A stretch of 64,000 bases of DNA from Altererythrobacter epoxidivorans. GTDB lineage: Bacteria > Pseudomonadota > Alphaproteobacteria > Sphingomonadales > Sphingomonadaceae. Position numbers and translations under genes: made by a program. The notes under the pieces are model-generated. The model was not told where the DNA came from and searched no databases. It worked only from the letters and a program-made list of their open reading frames with translations. The number at the start of each line of letters is the position of its first letter. Within the stretch, counting starts at the first letter, position 1. The stretch covers positions 434,001 to 498,000 of the forward strand of contig NZ_CP012669.1 of the NCBI RefSeq assembly GCF_001281485.1, written 5' to 3'. This document shows positions 1 through 8,762 of this stretch, piece after piece.

Positions 1-89
1 TCGATCGTGATGCCGGACCCGAGTTCGGACACCATCCATTTGCGGAGCGAGGCTACATCGAAATCGGGTTCGGGAACTGCTTCAGGCAT
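1..89 (-). CDS. APH-family phosphotransferase, N-terminal fragment (runs off the window)
   Basis: An open reading frame starts with ATG at 89 and stays open to the window edge, giving 29 residues that begin MPEAVPEPDFDVASLRKWM. The pattern of a short acidic leader followed by D-V-x-x-L-x-x-W resembles the start of bacterial aminoglycoside-phosphotransferase-like proteins that accompany acyl-CoA dehydrogenases, but the kinase motifs themselves lie outside the window. The start overlaps the end of the upstream thioesterase by 8 bases (ATGCCTGA), so the two are probably translationally coupled in one minus-strand operon. A second full-length APH kinase occurs at 51661. The family call is inference from a short segment and could be wrong. 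Confidence 0.45.
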   Translation of the reverse strand, partial: MPEAVPEPDFDVASLRKWMVSELGSGITI

Positions 90-891
90 TCTTCTGGCTT
101 TCGATCCGTTCGAGCGCGTCGCCCTTGGGCCTCATCAGGCTCTCCTGGGCCACGCTAGCGACCATGGTTCCATCCTCGCGATAGAAGTGTCCGCGGTTCA
201 GCCCCCGTGCTCCACCGGCCCACGGACTGGACGTAACGAACAGGTGCCACTGGTCGAAATCGGGCGTTTCATGGAACCAGATTGCATGGTCGAGGCTGGC
301 AGCCTGGACCTCGCGGCTCCCCGGACGGACGCCGTGTGGCAGCAGGGCATTGCGCAGGAACATCATGTCAGAAGCGTAGGCGAGCAGCGCGCGCTGCATT
401 GCCGGGTCAGCCTTGGCCGGATCGCGAAGGCGCATCCACGATGCGGTGATCGGCTCGCGTGCACGGGTGCCGAACAAGGATCCCGGGTCCAGCGGCACGA
501 TCTCTATCGGACGATGACGCAGCCGGTCCAGGATCGGGGATTCCGACGCCTGTACGTTGTGCTCCACCCACGCTTCCAGCGACTGCAATGCTGCGTCGAT
601 GTCGAGGGGAAAGGGCGAAGGCGTCGTATGTTCGAACCCTATTTCGGGTGCGTGGAACGATGCGATCATGCTGAAGATCAGCGTTTCGCCCTGGCTGGCC
701 TCCACCCTCCTCGTCGCGAAGCTGCGCCCTTCGGATAATTGCGAAACCGAATAATCGACAGGATCCACCGCGCTGCCCGCTTTCAGGAAATAGGCATGAA
801 GCGAATGGGCAAGCCTTCCGCCGGTTTCCTGGTCGCTCGCTGCCAGCAGTGCCTGTGCAAGGGCCTGCCCGCCGAACATGCGTGGCCCCAT
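82..891 (-). CDS. tesB: Acyl-CoA thioesterase II (TesB family)
   Basis: This cytoplasmic enzyme would hydrolyse acyl-CoA to free acid and CoA. The protein has the double hot-dog layout of TesB, with FGGQALAQAL near the start, the motif HSLHAYFLKAG, and SLDHAIWFH before the C-terminus, where the Asp is the usual catalytic residue. From the ATG at 891 it has 269 residues, which is about 20 short of typical TesB proteins. The missing family segment (LVELLTP...) is encoded in frame just upstream, from a CTG codon at 957-955 to 892, yet contains no ATG, GTG or TTG. The real start may therefore be the CTG, with GGGAGAG lying 12 bases before it. The gene overlaps the kinase fragment downstream. It belongs with the acyl-CoA genes of the first 29 kb by theme. 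Confidence 0.85.
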   Translation of the reverse strand: MGPRMFGGQALAQALLAASDQETGGRLAHSLHAYFLKAGSAVDPVDYSVSQLSEGRSFATRRVEASQGETLIFSMIASFHAPEIGFEHTTPSPFPLDIDAALQSLEAWVEHNVQASESPILDRLRHRPIEIVPLDPGSLFGTRAREPITASWMRLRDPAKADPAMQRALLAYASDMMFLRNALLPHGVRPGSREVQAASLDHAIWFHETPDFDQWHLFVTSSPWAGGARGLNRGHFYREDGTMVASVAQESLMRPKGDALERIESQKNA

Positions 892-1136
892 GGCGGGGCC
901 GGGCGCCCCGGACCAATGACCGTTACCCGCGTTTCGCGGAGTCAGAAGTTCTACCAGATCGATGACTAACTCTCCCGGTAACTGGCATACTCAATATTCA
1001 AATGAAGAAAAGCGGATTCTTTCAATCTCGTGGCAAGCCTGGCGGAAAACCGCTTCACGCGCGTCGGTTCTACGCGGCAGGTTGTTCGAGCCGGTGCGCT
1101 TAACGCAAGGGTCAAACCGCTTTTTCGAAAAGATTG

Positions 1137-1153
1137 ACAATCTAACAAATAGT
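1137..1153 (+). promoter_or_regulatory. Putative TetR-type operator, copy 1
   Basis: The 17 bases ACAATCTAACAAATAGT recur in opposite orientation at 4018-4034 with one mismatch. This copy overlaps a TTGACA hexamer at 1134-1139 and lies 37 bases before the amidohydrolase start, where a promoter is expected. Two TetR-type regulator genes lie between the two copies, so either could be the binding protein. Function is inference. Confidence 0.45.
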
Positions 1154-1189
1154 GTGAGATGTTCGGTTCAAACGGAAGGAGAATCACGG

Positions 1190-2368
1190 ATGACCTATAC
1201 GAACGGCCGGATCGTCAACGACGCCGATGCGCACACTATGGAGACACAGAACTGGCTCGCCCCCTATCTGGAGGGCGAGTACAAGGAGATCTATTCCGAG
1301 GTGTATTCGAAGCGCGAAGGCGGGGAACGGATCACCAAGATGATCGATCTCGCAAAAGCGCGAAAAAACGACCCCGAAGCGCGCGCAAAGGCGGCCGAGA
1401 ACCCGATCGAAGGTGCGAAAGGTTGGCTGGGCTACGGCGGTTTCGACAAGGAAGAACGTGTGGAGGCGCTGGACTGGTTGGGTTTCCAGAGCCAGCTCGT
1501 CTTCCCGACCTTCGGGCTCGGCGCGATTACCAAGGCTGCAAACGATGACCAGCGCTATGCAGCGGCTCGTGCGCTCAACATGGCACAGCAGGATTTTTGC
1601 AATGCCGATCCGCGGATGATCTGTGTCGCCTTCACGCCGCTCGACGATCCAGAACGCGGTCTTGCGGAAGCCAAGCGCGCTGTTGCGGCAGGTGCGGGCG
1701 CGGTGATGTTCAGTTCCGGTCCGGCCGGCGACAAGAGCCCCGGCCATCCGGATTTCGATCCGTTCTGGCAGTTCCTCCAGGACAATCGCATTCCCTTCAT
1801 GTTGCACATCGGCCCCGGCACAAAGCGCCAGCCGAGCAAGTTCATGAACAATGGACGGGAACGCGCCGCCGACCTCCACGGCGGGGGCGAAAACCTGCGT
1901 TTCGCCGACTTCCTCTGCCTCTGGTATGCCCCGCAGGAATTCCTGACGGCGATGGTCTATGACGGCGTCTTCCAGCGTTTCCCCGACCTTCGCGGCGGGG
2001 TGATCGAAAGCGGTGCGGGCTGGGTGCCCGAATTCCTCCGCATGCTCGACCACGGCTGGTATTCCTTCAACAAGACGGACCAGTACCTGCAGGCGATGGA
2101 CATGATGCCTTCGGAATACATCAAGCGGGCAGTGCGCTTCACGCCGTTCCCGAACGAGGATGTGGGCCGGATGATCCGCGATAGCGCGCCCGAGCTGTAC
2201 CTGTTCTCCAGCGACTATCCGCATCCGGAGGGCACACGCGATCCGCTGGGCAAGTTCGAGGCATCGCTCGATGGCTTCGACGAGCATGTGAAGGACATGT
2301 TCTATCGCACCAATTACGACCACATGATGTTTCGCCAGAGCGAAGCAGTGGCCGAGGCTGCCGAATAG
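1190..2368 (+). CDS. Amidohydrolase_2-type metal-dependent hydrolase or decarboxylase
   Basis: This is a 392-residue TIM-barrel protein of the amidohydrolase_2 group, which includes hydrolases and non-oxidative decarboxylases of cyclic acids. The early D-A-D-A-H motif (residues 12-16), the central LHIGPG histidine, and SSDYPHPEG near the C-terminus supply the usual metal ligands and catalytic Asp/His. I chose the ATG at 1190 because GGAAGGAG lies directly before it; an open frame continues upstream to 962 but crosses the promoter region. The gene stands alone, preceded by the 17-base repeated element and followed by a clear hairpin terminator. That element is shared with the carboxylesterase at 4080, so the two may act on the same substrate. 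The substrate cannot be read from the sequence. Confidence 0.8.
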   Translation: MTYTNGRIVNDADAHTMETQNWLAPYLEGEYKEIYSEVYSKREGGERITKMIDLAKARKNDPEARAKAAENPIEGAKGWLGYGGFDKEERVEALDWLGFQSQLVFPTFGLGAITKAANDDQRYAAARALNMAQQDFCNADPRMICVAFTPLDDPERGLAEAKRAVAAGAGAVMFSSGPAGDKSPGHPDFDPFWQFLQDNRIPFMLHIGPGTKRQPSKFMNNGRERAADLHGGGENLRFADFLCLWYAPQEFLTAMVYDGVFQRFPDLRGGVIESGAGWVPEFLRMLDHGWYSFNKTDQYLQAMDMMPSEYIKRAVRFTPFPNEDVGRMIRDSAPELYLFSSDYPHPEGTRDPLGKFEASLDGFDEHVKDMFYRTNYDHMMFRQSEAVAEAAE

Positions 2369-2391
2369 GCCGACCAGCCTGCACTGATCAG

Positions 2392-2419
2392 GGGCGCGGC
2401 TACATTCCGCGCCCTTTTT
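2392..2419 (+). terminator. Intrinsic terminator after the amidohydrolase
   Basis: An 8-base stem, GGGCGCGG at 2392-2399 and CCGCGCCC at 2407-2414, encloses a 7-base loop and is followed directly by TTTTT. It ends the transcript 24 bases after the amidohydrolase stop. Confidence 0.8.
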
Positions 2420-2487
2420 CATTGCGAGGGAAGTGGCAAACCGGGGTCTCCCGCCTTGTCATTCGAACAGCGCGAGGCCAAACGGAC

Positions 2488-3078
2488 ATGATGGAAGAGC
2501 GGCGCGAGGATCAGGACCGGGGTGAGCAAGTGCTCGCCGCAGCTGAGCGGATCATGCTTCAGTCCGGTGCTGCCACGATCTCTTTCAACGACATCGCTGC
2601 GGAAGTCGGTGTCAGCCGGAGCCTGTTGTACACCTATTACGATGGCGTCCCGCAAATTGTCGACGAACTGTTCCGCCGCCGCGTGTCCGAACTGCAAACC
2701 CTGATCGAGGTAACCGAAGCCGGAGAACCCGATTTCGGGCGCCGGATCGATACCATCTTCCTCTCTTACCTCGCGCATCTCGTCGAGCGCGGCCCTATCG
2801 CATCCCTGATCCTTCGCGAGCGTAAACAGGACAGTCCGCTGAGCGAGGAAAGCTCGCGGCTATTCAGGCGCGTGCTCCACCACCTTGCCAGAGATGTTTC
2901 GCAGAACCTGAACCTTGGTCCGAGGGAATCTTTTGTGCTGCTGGAGCTGCTGGCGGCGATCCCTGAATCGCTCGCAAAAATGGTGCGCGAGGACCAGGTT
3001 TCATCGGAGGTTGCCGAGCAGACCTGCTCGCGCCTGGTATCCGCAGCCGTGGCTGCGATGGAGGTCGATCAGGACTGA
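2488..3078 (+). CDS. TetR/AcrR family transcriptional regulator
   Basis: The product is a 196-residue DNA-binding protein. An N-terminal TetR helix-turn-helix covers about residues 10-55 (ISFNDIAAEVGVSRSLLYTYY), followed by an all-helical ligand-binding region. TetR proteins usually repress nearby genes until a small molecule binds. I take the ATG at 2488 (a second ATG follows at 2491); the frame is open to a TTG at 2422, but that codon sits just behind the terminator of the previous gene. The 3' end overlaps the end of the convergent regulator by 10 bases. Its likely targets are the neighbouring amidohydrolase and esterase, which share a 17-base element. This is inference. Confidence 0.85.
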   Translation: MMEERREDQDRGEQVLAAAERIMLQSGAATISFNDIAAEVGVSRSLLYTYYDGVPQIVDELFRRRVSELQTLIEVTEAGEPDFGRRIDTIFLSYLAHLVERGPIASLILRERKQDSPLSEESSRLFRRVLHHLARDVSQNLNLGPRESFVLLELLAAIPESLAKMVREDQVSSEVAEQTCSRLVSAAVAAMEVDQD

Positions 3079-3926
3079 CCGGATCCCGCGGCCATCAGTT
3101 CTTCATCGCTGACGACACCAGCCATCATGACGGTAAGGCAAAGCTGCTCCACCATCGCAAGCGGGGCACGGCGTGATGCGACGATACCGCCAGCCTTGAG
3201 CGACACGCCGGTTAGCGCAGCAGTGGTCGCCCTGGCCGACTCCATACTCATCGCACCTGTGCCCGTAAGGTGGCGGAGGATCGGTGCGCGACCGGTTTCC
3301 ACCTGAGCGCGGCGCTCCTCGCGAAGCGAGGCTTTCACTTCCGGATTGCGCAACAACATCTGCAATAGAGGGCCGCGCTGCTGGGCTTCGTGCAGATATC
3401 CGATCGTCGAAAGCACGATTCGCGTGTGCCTGTCGGAATTGCGACCGACACGGTTGCGCCTGCGACTTTCCTGCCGGGCTATCTCGCGGCGGGCGAGGGC
3501 GCTCAGCAGGTCATTCCTGCCACCTACGCAGTTATTCACCTGTGTCTCGCTGATCCCCAGATCGCGAGCGATGCGCCTGACGGTCAGCGCAGACAAACCT
3601 TCCTCGAGGGCGATTGAAGCGCTCGCGTCGAGTATCTGGTCACGCCGGCTTTCGCTGTCCATGCGCTTGCGCATTCCGGGTGATTGACGGGCTTGCCTTT
3701 CGCCAATGGCGACCGCCTCGCTCAGGCCGATCGGAGGGGGCGGCAATGCCGGGCGCCTCTCCCGGGCATCCTGACCCCGTGTCCAATGAGTACGGCTGGG
3801 GCGCGGGATATTCAGCCGGTCGCAAATCTTTGCGAGGCCGTTTCCGGTGAGGCCATAGGTTTCTGCAACCTTGCCCATCGGCTCCTGCCAGATCTGATCG
3901 AACAATTGGGACCGCGTCAGTTGCAT
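3069..3926 (-). CDS. Two-domain regulator: N-terminal HTH fused to a TetR-type repressor
   Basis: The 285-residue protein carries two DNA-binding-like domains. Residues 1 to about 50 (LTRSQLFDQIWQEPMGKVAE then GLAKICDRLNIPRP) match a helix-turn-helix type found in uncharacterised proteins with the pattern L-T-R-x-x-L-x-x-x-x-W-x-x-P. After a proline-rich linker, a standard TetR helix-turn-helix starts near residue 92 (LTVRRIARDLGISETQVNN) with a helical C-terminal domain behind it. The second HTH has C-V-G-G-R-N where most TetR proteins have Y-x-H-F, so DNA or ligand preference may be unusual. The gene converges on the other TetR gene. It lies 153 bases from the esterase at 4080 and is divergent from it, sharing the intergenic operator. 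Confidence 0.75.
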   Translation of the reverse strand: MQLTRSQLFDQIWQEPMGKVAETYGLTGNGLAKICDRLNIPRPSRTHWTRGQDARERRPALPPPPIGLSEAVAIGERQARQSPGMRKRMDSESRRDQILDASASIALEEGLSALTVRRIARDLGISETQVNNCVGGRNDLLSALARREIARQESRRRNRVGRNSDRHTRIVLSTIGYLHEAQQRGPLLQMLLRNPEVKASLREERRAQVETGRAPILRHLTGTGAMSMESARATTAALTGVSLKAGGIVASRRAPLAMVEQLCLTVMMAGVVSDEELMAAGSGQS

Positions 3927-4017
3927 GCTGAATGACTAGCGCACCGAACGCGCCTTTGTCCATTCTGCGCGGTCTTGGACCACTCTCACCCTCAGCTCAT
4001 ACCCCGACTTCAAAAAC

Positions 4018-4034
4018 ACTACTTGTTAGATTGT
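4018..4034 (-). promoter_or_regulatory. Putative TetR-type operator, copy 2
   Basis: ACTACTTGTTAGATTGT is the reverse complement of the element at 1137-1153 with one change (16 of 17 identical). It lies 45 bases before the esterase start and within the divergent region shared with the fusion regulator. Confidence 0.45.
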
Positions 4035-4079
4035 TAATTTCGCGATACTCCTTCGTCTGTGGGAAGAGGGAGAGAGAAT

Positions 4080-5483
4080 TTGAAACGTCCGTCATGGGCA
4101 CTTTTCGGCGCATTTGCGTCCGTATTTACAGCATCAGCTGCCTATTCGCAGATGCCGCCAGAAGTCGATTCGGCGGTCGTCGAAGTGGATGCGGGCAAGC
4201 TGTCCGGCTCCCGCGAAAACGGCATACTTGTGTTTCGAGGAATCCCCTATGCGGCGCCGCCGGTCGGTGACCTGCGCTGGCGCCCTCCGCATCCGGTGAA
4301 GCCGTGGCCGGGAGAAAGGGCAGCATCGGCTCACGATGCGCCTTGCACCCAGCCGGTCGATCTCGACACCACGATTGCGAACTTCGGCGGTGTGAACGGC
4401 GCACAATCGGAAGACTGCCTTTACCTCACCATCTACGCTCCCGAAGGCGTGAAGGATGCACCGGTCATGGTCTGGTTTCATGGCGGGGCATTCTTCCTCG
4501 GTGCAGGACACCTCGGTTCGTACGACGGCACCGCGAATGCGAAACAGGGTGTGATCACCGTCGGTGTGAATTATCGCCTGGGGGCGCTGGCAAATTTCGT
4601 TCACCCGGCGCTCGCAGTAGAACATTCCGATGAGCCGAAAGGCAACTACGCCCTCCAAGACAGCGTGGCTGCTCTCGAATGGGTTCGCGACAACATCGCA
4701 TCATTTGGCGGCAACCCGGATAACGTCACGATTGCGGGGCAATCGGCCGGTGGCGGTATCGTGGTCAATCTCCTCTCGCTGCCATCGGCGGAAGGACTGT
4801 TCGACAAGGCTATCGTGCAATCGGGTAGCTTGCTGCTTCCCGACCGTGACCCTGCCGAAGCGAGCAAGATGGCGGTCGACGCGCTCAAGTCCATTGGCGT
4901 CGACGAAGGCGTGGATGCGGACGGTCTGCGAGCGATATCGGCACAGACTTTTGCTGCATCCATGCCGCTACGCGCAGGCTTTTTCTTCACCAGCGATCCG
5001 GATTTCAAACCGGTCTCAACGATCGCGGCCTTGAAAGCGGGCAAGGAATTCGACGTGCCGGTCATGGTCGGCACGAACTCGGGCGAGAAGGGCTTCAATG
5101 GCGCCCGCACGCTGGCCAGCCTCTCCGGCGACAGCGGTGCGCCAGCCTATCTCTATCGTTTCGAGCATGTCCCTGCATTCCGCAGCGACGAATGGAAACA
5201 GGGGCCGATCCATTCAGCCGAACTGATGTTCGCGTTCGATTCAATCGACCGGTCGAGTTGGGGCGGCAAACGTGCCGACGATCGCGATCGGCAACTGGCG
5301 CAGGGCATGAACTCATGCTGGGTCGCCTTTGCCAAATCGGCGGCCGGTGCGCGCTCACTCGAATGCGCGGGCGGTTTCGATTGGAAGCCTTACGCGAATG
5401 GCGGGGAAACAGCCGCTTTCACGTCGGACGGGCCCAAGATGGTGGACTCGCGCGAGTATCCTGATGGCCCACCACAGCAATAA
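4080..5483 (+). CDS. Secreted type-B carboxylesterase (first of three)
   Basis: This is a 467-residue alpha/beta hydrolase of the carboxylesterase type-B family, which cleaves carboxylic esters. A signal peptide (start to about residue 24, ending ASAAYSQ) points to the periplasm or outside. The nucleophile is Ser222 in GQSAGG, the acid is Glu336, and the base is His378 in GPIHSAEL; the oxyanion-hole motif WFHGGAF is present. I take the TTG at 4080 as start because GGGAGAG lies just before it and the peptide then begins MKRPSWALF; an in-frame GTG at 4059 would place that ribosome site inside the gene. It is followed 59 bases later by a TonB receptor, and the pair probably works together: the receptor imports the esterase substrate or product. 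The substrate is unknown. Confidence 0.85.
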   Translation: MKRPSWALFGAFASVFTASAAYSQMPPEVDSAVVEVDAGKLSGSRENGILVFRGIPYAAPPVGDLRWRPPHPVKPWPGERAASAHDAPCTQPVDLDTTIANFGGVNGAQSEDCLYLTIYAPEGVKDAPVMVWFHGGAFFLGAGHLGSYDGTANAKQGVITVGVNYRLGALANFVHPALAVEHSDEPKGNYALQDSVAALEWVRDNIASFGGNPDNVTIAGQSAGGGIVVNLLSLPSAEGLFDKAIVQSGSLLLPDRDPAEASKMAVDALKSIGVDEGVDADGLRAISAQTFAASMPLRAGFFFTSDPDFKPVSTIAALKAGKEFDVPVMVGTNSGEKGFNGARTLASLSGDSGAPAYLYRFEHVPAFRSDEWKQGPIHSAELMFAFDSIDRSSWGGKRADDRDRQLAQGMNSCWVAFAKSAAGARSLECAGGFDWKPYANGGETAAFTSDGPKMVDSREYPDGPPQQ

Positions 5484-5542
5484 TCGATGAAAACACAAGC
5501 GTTTGCAGCTGAGATCTGCATCGCACCAAGGGGAGAGATGCC

Positions 5543-8527
5543 ATGAAATTCAAGACAAGGTTCCTGATCGGATCCATGCTGGCGATGCCGTTGGCGACGT
5601 TCGCTGGCGGTACCGCGCTTGCGCAGGATGATGGCTCCGCTTCAGATAACGCGGACGATGCAGAAATCATCGTCACCGGTAGCTATATCGGCGGTCAGTC
5701 GGAGGACGGGGCGCTGCCGGTCGATGTCTTCCGAACCGAAGAGCTCGACCAGCGCGGTATCGACAGTCCGCTCGAATTCGTCCGCACTCTCCCGTCGGTC
5801 GGCATTACGCTTGGCGAATCCAACCAGTATGCTGCCGGCGGCAGCCAGGGCGTAGGTTCGATCAACCTTCGCAGCCTCGGCCGCGAGCGCACTCTGGTCC
5901 TGATGAATGGCCGCCGGTTCTTCCCTGAACCGGGCGATGGGGCCAGCGACACGAACCTCATTCCGATGTTTGCTCTCGAACGGGTCGAAGTGCTGAAGGA
6001 TGGCGCCGCCACAACTTACGGCTCCGATGCCATCGCCGGGGTCGCGAACTTCGTTACGCGTCGCAATTTCGACGGCGTGGAGATTTCGGGCAACTGGCAA
6101 TTCGTCAACGGATCGGACGACAATTACCAGGCCAGCATCCTGGTCGGGAAGAACCTTGGCTCGGCCAACCTCATGGCTGGTTTCGGCTATCAGCACCGTT
6201 CCGAACTCGCGACGGTTGAGCGTAGCTTCACCCAGCAATCATATGCGGACAATCCGTCGGGCTGGTCGTTCCTGAACGATGTCGGGACCTACATTCCCAA
6301 GCTCGGCCCGATCAGCCAGGGAACGGCAGGCAGGTCACTCGGCCTCGGGGTCGATGGACGCTTGCTGGACGCTTGTGAATCGCTTGGCGGTATCGACGGC
6401 ATCTTCCCGTCGGGCGCGTCGGTATTTCCGGTCTGTCGCTATTCCTACATCCCCTTCGTCAACCTGATCGAAGAGGAGAACCGTTATCAGGCCTATGCCA
6501 AGATGGACGTCGATTTGTCGGATACGCTGCGCTTCGTGGCCGATGCGCTTTATTCGCATACCGACGTGCCGGAGCTGGGTTATTCGCCCAGCTATCCGCC
6601 GACGCAGGGTCCGCGCGGCCCGGGCACGGCGCAGGCATTCTTCGTTCCGGCTTCCAATCCCGGCTACGCAACCTTCCTGCAGCAGACCTTTGATCCCACG
6701 GCTCCGGGAGGTTCATTCCCCTACGCCTCTGGGTATGCGAGCATCCTGTTCAACCGTCCGTTCGGCCTGACCGGAAACCCGCTCGACGAACGCGGTGCAG
6801 GACAGGGCGGGGCCTATAACAATGCCTGGCGCATCACGGCGGGCTTCGAGAAAGAACTCGGCGACAATCTGCAGGCCGAACTTTATGCCACCTACCTGCG
6901 CAGTCACCGCAAGGCATATTCCTACGACATCGTGAGCGATCGACTGCAGCGCGCCCTCAACGGTTTTGGCGGCGAAAACTGCGAAGGCACTGTCGCCGGT
7001 GCCAACGGGTGCATGTACTTCAACCCGTTCACGAACGCGCGACCGGGCAATCCGGCGCTCGGCCTGGTCAATCCGGCCTATGTTCCCGGGCTCGAGAATG
7101 ATCCGGAGCTGATAGAATGGCTGCGCGCGAAGAACGGCACCAAGGCTTTCGAGGAGCAATTCATCGTCGACCTGGTGGTGAGCGGCGAATTCGATCTTGG
7201 CCTGCCGGTAAAATACGCTGTCGGCGGCCAGTTCCGTAACAACCACTTCGTTTCGCGGCCGCTCAACAAGTTCAGCGATCCCGATGCATATCCATGCGCG
7301 ATCGAAGGCGATTTCACCTGCCTCGATGATCCCGATGATGCGAACTTCCCGGTTGGTGCATTCACCTTCCTGGGCCAGTACCCGGCGGCCGACCTTTCGC
7401 AGGACATCTATGCAGTATTTGCCGAAGTCGAAATCGAGCCGGTCGACGGTCTCGAAATCAATGGTGCGGTTCGCCTCGAAGATTATGGCGGCTCGGTTGG
7501 CTCGACCTTCGATCCCAAGGTATCGGCCCGGTGGCAGCTGACCGACTGGTTCGCGATGCGCGGTTCCATCGGTACGACTTTCCGTGGTCCGCTTCCCGGC
7601 GATCTTACGCCGGGCGGACCGAGCGCCGTTGCCGGGATCGATGTGCTCGGCAACAATTACAAGGCGACCGACAACTTCGGTAACCCGAACCTCAAGCCGG
7701 AATCGGGCCTGACCTACAATATCGGTGCCATGCTCGAAGGCGGCGGCTTCTCCTTCTCCGTCGATTACTGGACGTATGAACTGAAGGACCTCTTCGTCGA
7801 TCTGCCGATCCAGGCAATCGCCGCGGCGGTTGCGCCCGGCGGTACCGACGGACAGCAGTCGGTCGATTGCAGCAGCCCGTTCACGCAGTTCGTGGTGTTC
7901 CAGGGCGGCATTTGCGATTCAAGCACTATCGGGCTCGATATCTCGCGTATCCAGACCCGCGTGGTGAATGGTCCGAAAGCCACGATCAGCGGCCTCGACT
8001 TCGGCCTGAACTATCGCGGTGACCTGGGCGGGGTGCGCCTCAATGCAGGGGCCAACGCAACCCATGTGCTGAAATACAAATACAGCGACTTCGAATACGA
8101 AGGCCTGACTTTCAGCACCGGTTACGATGCTGCCGGCTTTGCCAATTACAACCGGGCACCGGGCACTGTTTCGCAGTGGCGCGGCAATGCCTTTGCGACA
8201 TTCGGCATCGGCAAGCTCAACCTGACCTACAACGTGCTCTACATCCAGGGTGTGACAGACAACCGCTGCCCCGCCACCGGGCCGTGTGCTTCCACTCCCG
8301 AATTCGGGGACACCAATTTCGGCAGGGAGGTCGGCGACTACAGCCAGCATGACCTGCTAGCGTCGTTCGACATCGACATGGCTGGCGTGAACTTCCAGCT
8401 GACCGGCGGGGTCGAAAATATCTTCGACAAAGACCCACCGGCGGCGCGCCTCGAATACAGCTACGATCCGTATATCGGCAGCGCACTGGGGCGGACATTC
8501 AAACTGGGTGGCAAGGTTCGCTTCTAA
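5543..8527 (+). CDS. TonB-dependent outer-membrane receptor (paralog A)
   Basis: The 994-residue protein starts with a signal peptide ending in ALAQ (residues 25-28). The sequence EIIVTGS follows and may serve as TonB box, then comes the plug domain (about residues 50-165, with LPSVG, GSINLRSLG, VLMNGRRF, ERVEVLKDGA and GSDAIAGVANF) and a long beta-barrel ending in the aromatic pattern GGKVRF, typical of outer-membrane proteins. Such receptors use TonB energy to import large or scarce substrates. It is preceded by GGGGAGAG and by the esterase gene. The receptor on the opposite strand at 8763-11696 is a close paralog over the whole plug. The cargo is unknown; the link to esterases suggests an ester-bearing molecule. 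Confidence 0.9.
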   Translation: MKFKTRFLIGSMLAMPLATFAGGTALAQDDGSASDNADDAEIIVTGSYIGGQSEDGALPVDVFRTEELDQRGIDSPLEFVRTLPSVGITLGESNQYAAGGSQGVGSINLRSLGRERTLVLMNGRRFFPEPGDGASDTNLIPMFALERVEVLKDGAATTYGSDAIAGVANFVTRRNFDGVEISGNWQFVNGSDDNYQASILVGKNLGSANLMAGFGYQHRSELATVERSFTQQSYADNPSGWSFLNDVGTYIPKLGPISQGTAGRSLGLGVDGRLLDACESLGGIDGIFPSGASVFPVCRYSYIPFVNLIEEENRYQAYAKMDVDLSDTLRFVADALYSHTDVPELGYSPSYPPTQGPRGPGTAQAFFVPASNPGYATFLQQTFDPTAPGGSFPYASGYASILFNRPFGLTGNPLDERGAGQGGAYNNAWRITAGFEKELGDNLQAELYATYLRSHRKAYSYDIVSDRLQRALNGFGGENCEGTVAGANGCMYFNPFTNARPGNPALGLVNPAYVPGLENDPELIEWLRAKNGTKAFEEQFIVDLVVSGEFDLGLPVKYAVGGQFRNNHFVSRPLNKFSDPDAYPCAIEGDFTCLDDPDDANFPVGAFTFLGQYPAADLSQDIYAVFAEVEIEPVDGLEINGAVRLEDYGGSVGSTFDPKVSARWQLTDWFAMRGSIGTTFRGPLPGDLTPGGPSAVAGIDVLGNNYKATDNFGNPNLKPESGLTYNIGAMLEGGGFSFSVDYWTYELKDLFVDLPIQAIAAAVAPGGTDGQQSVDCSSPFTQFVVFQGGICDSSTIGLDISRIQTRVVNGPKATISGLDFGLNYRGDLGGVRLNAGANATHVLKYKYSDFEYEGLTFSTGYDAAGFANYNRAPGTVSQWRGNAFATFGIGKLNLTYNVLYIQGVTDNRCPATGPCASTPEFGDTNFGREVGDYSQHDLLASFDIDMAGVNFQLTGGVENIFDKDPPAARLEYSYDPYIGSALGRTFKLGGKVRF

Positions 8528-8700
8528 CCTCTCCGAAGCGAATGGGCGGCTTTGTGGCTGCCCGACCCAAGGGGGAGTCGGTCATTGGGGAATGCCGGCT
8601 CCCCCACTTGTTTCTGAAGAGATGAAAAGGCGCCAAGCTTACCCGCTACCGTGGAATTCTCCGACGCTCCATTCGACGCGCATCAGACACCGTCGGCACA

Positions 8701-8742
8701 AAAGGAAGGGCCCGGGATCCTGAGATCCCGGGCCCTTCTTTT
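8701..8742. terminator. Bidirectional terminator between convergent receptors
   Basis: A perfect 15-base stem (8705-8719 pairing with 8724-8738) with loop CTGA is flanked by A-rich and T-rich sides, so it can stop transcription from both directions. It lies between the stop codons of two convergent receptor genes. A weaker GGGGGAG/CTCCCCC hairpin (8571-8577 and 8599-8605) precedes it. Confidence 0.9.
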
Positions 8743-8762
8743 CGTTTGCTATCCAGGGGCGC

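Noticed and set aside
1184..2422. A 412-residue minus-strand frame over the amidohydrolase
   Set aside because: It overlaps a gene with conserved metal ligands, its own ribosome site and terminator. The antisense frame has no supporting feature.
2422..2487. TTG at 2422 as start of the TetR gene
   Set aside because: It begins right after the amidohydrolase terminator and adds 22 residues without family similarity; ATG at 2488 gives the normal TetR N-terminus.
8701..8742. The perfect 15-base palindrome as a possible insertion-sequence end or attachment site
   Set aside because: There is no transposase, no second copy and no target duplication; T- and A-rich flanks and the convergent genes fit a bidirectional terminator.
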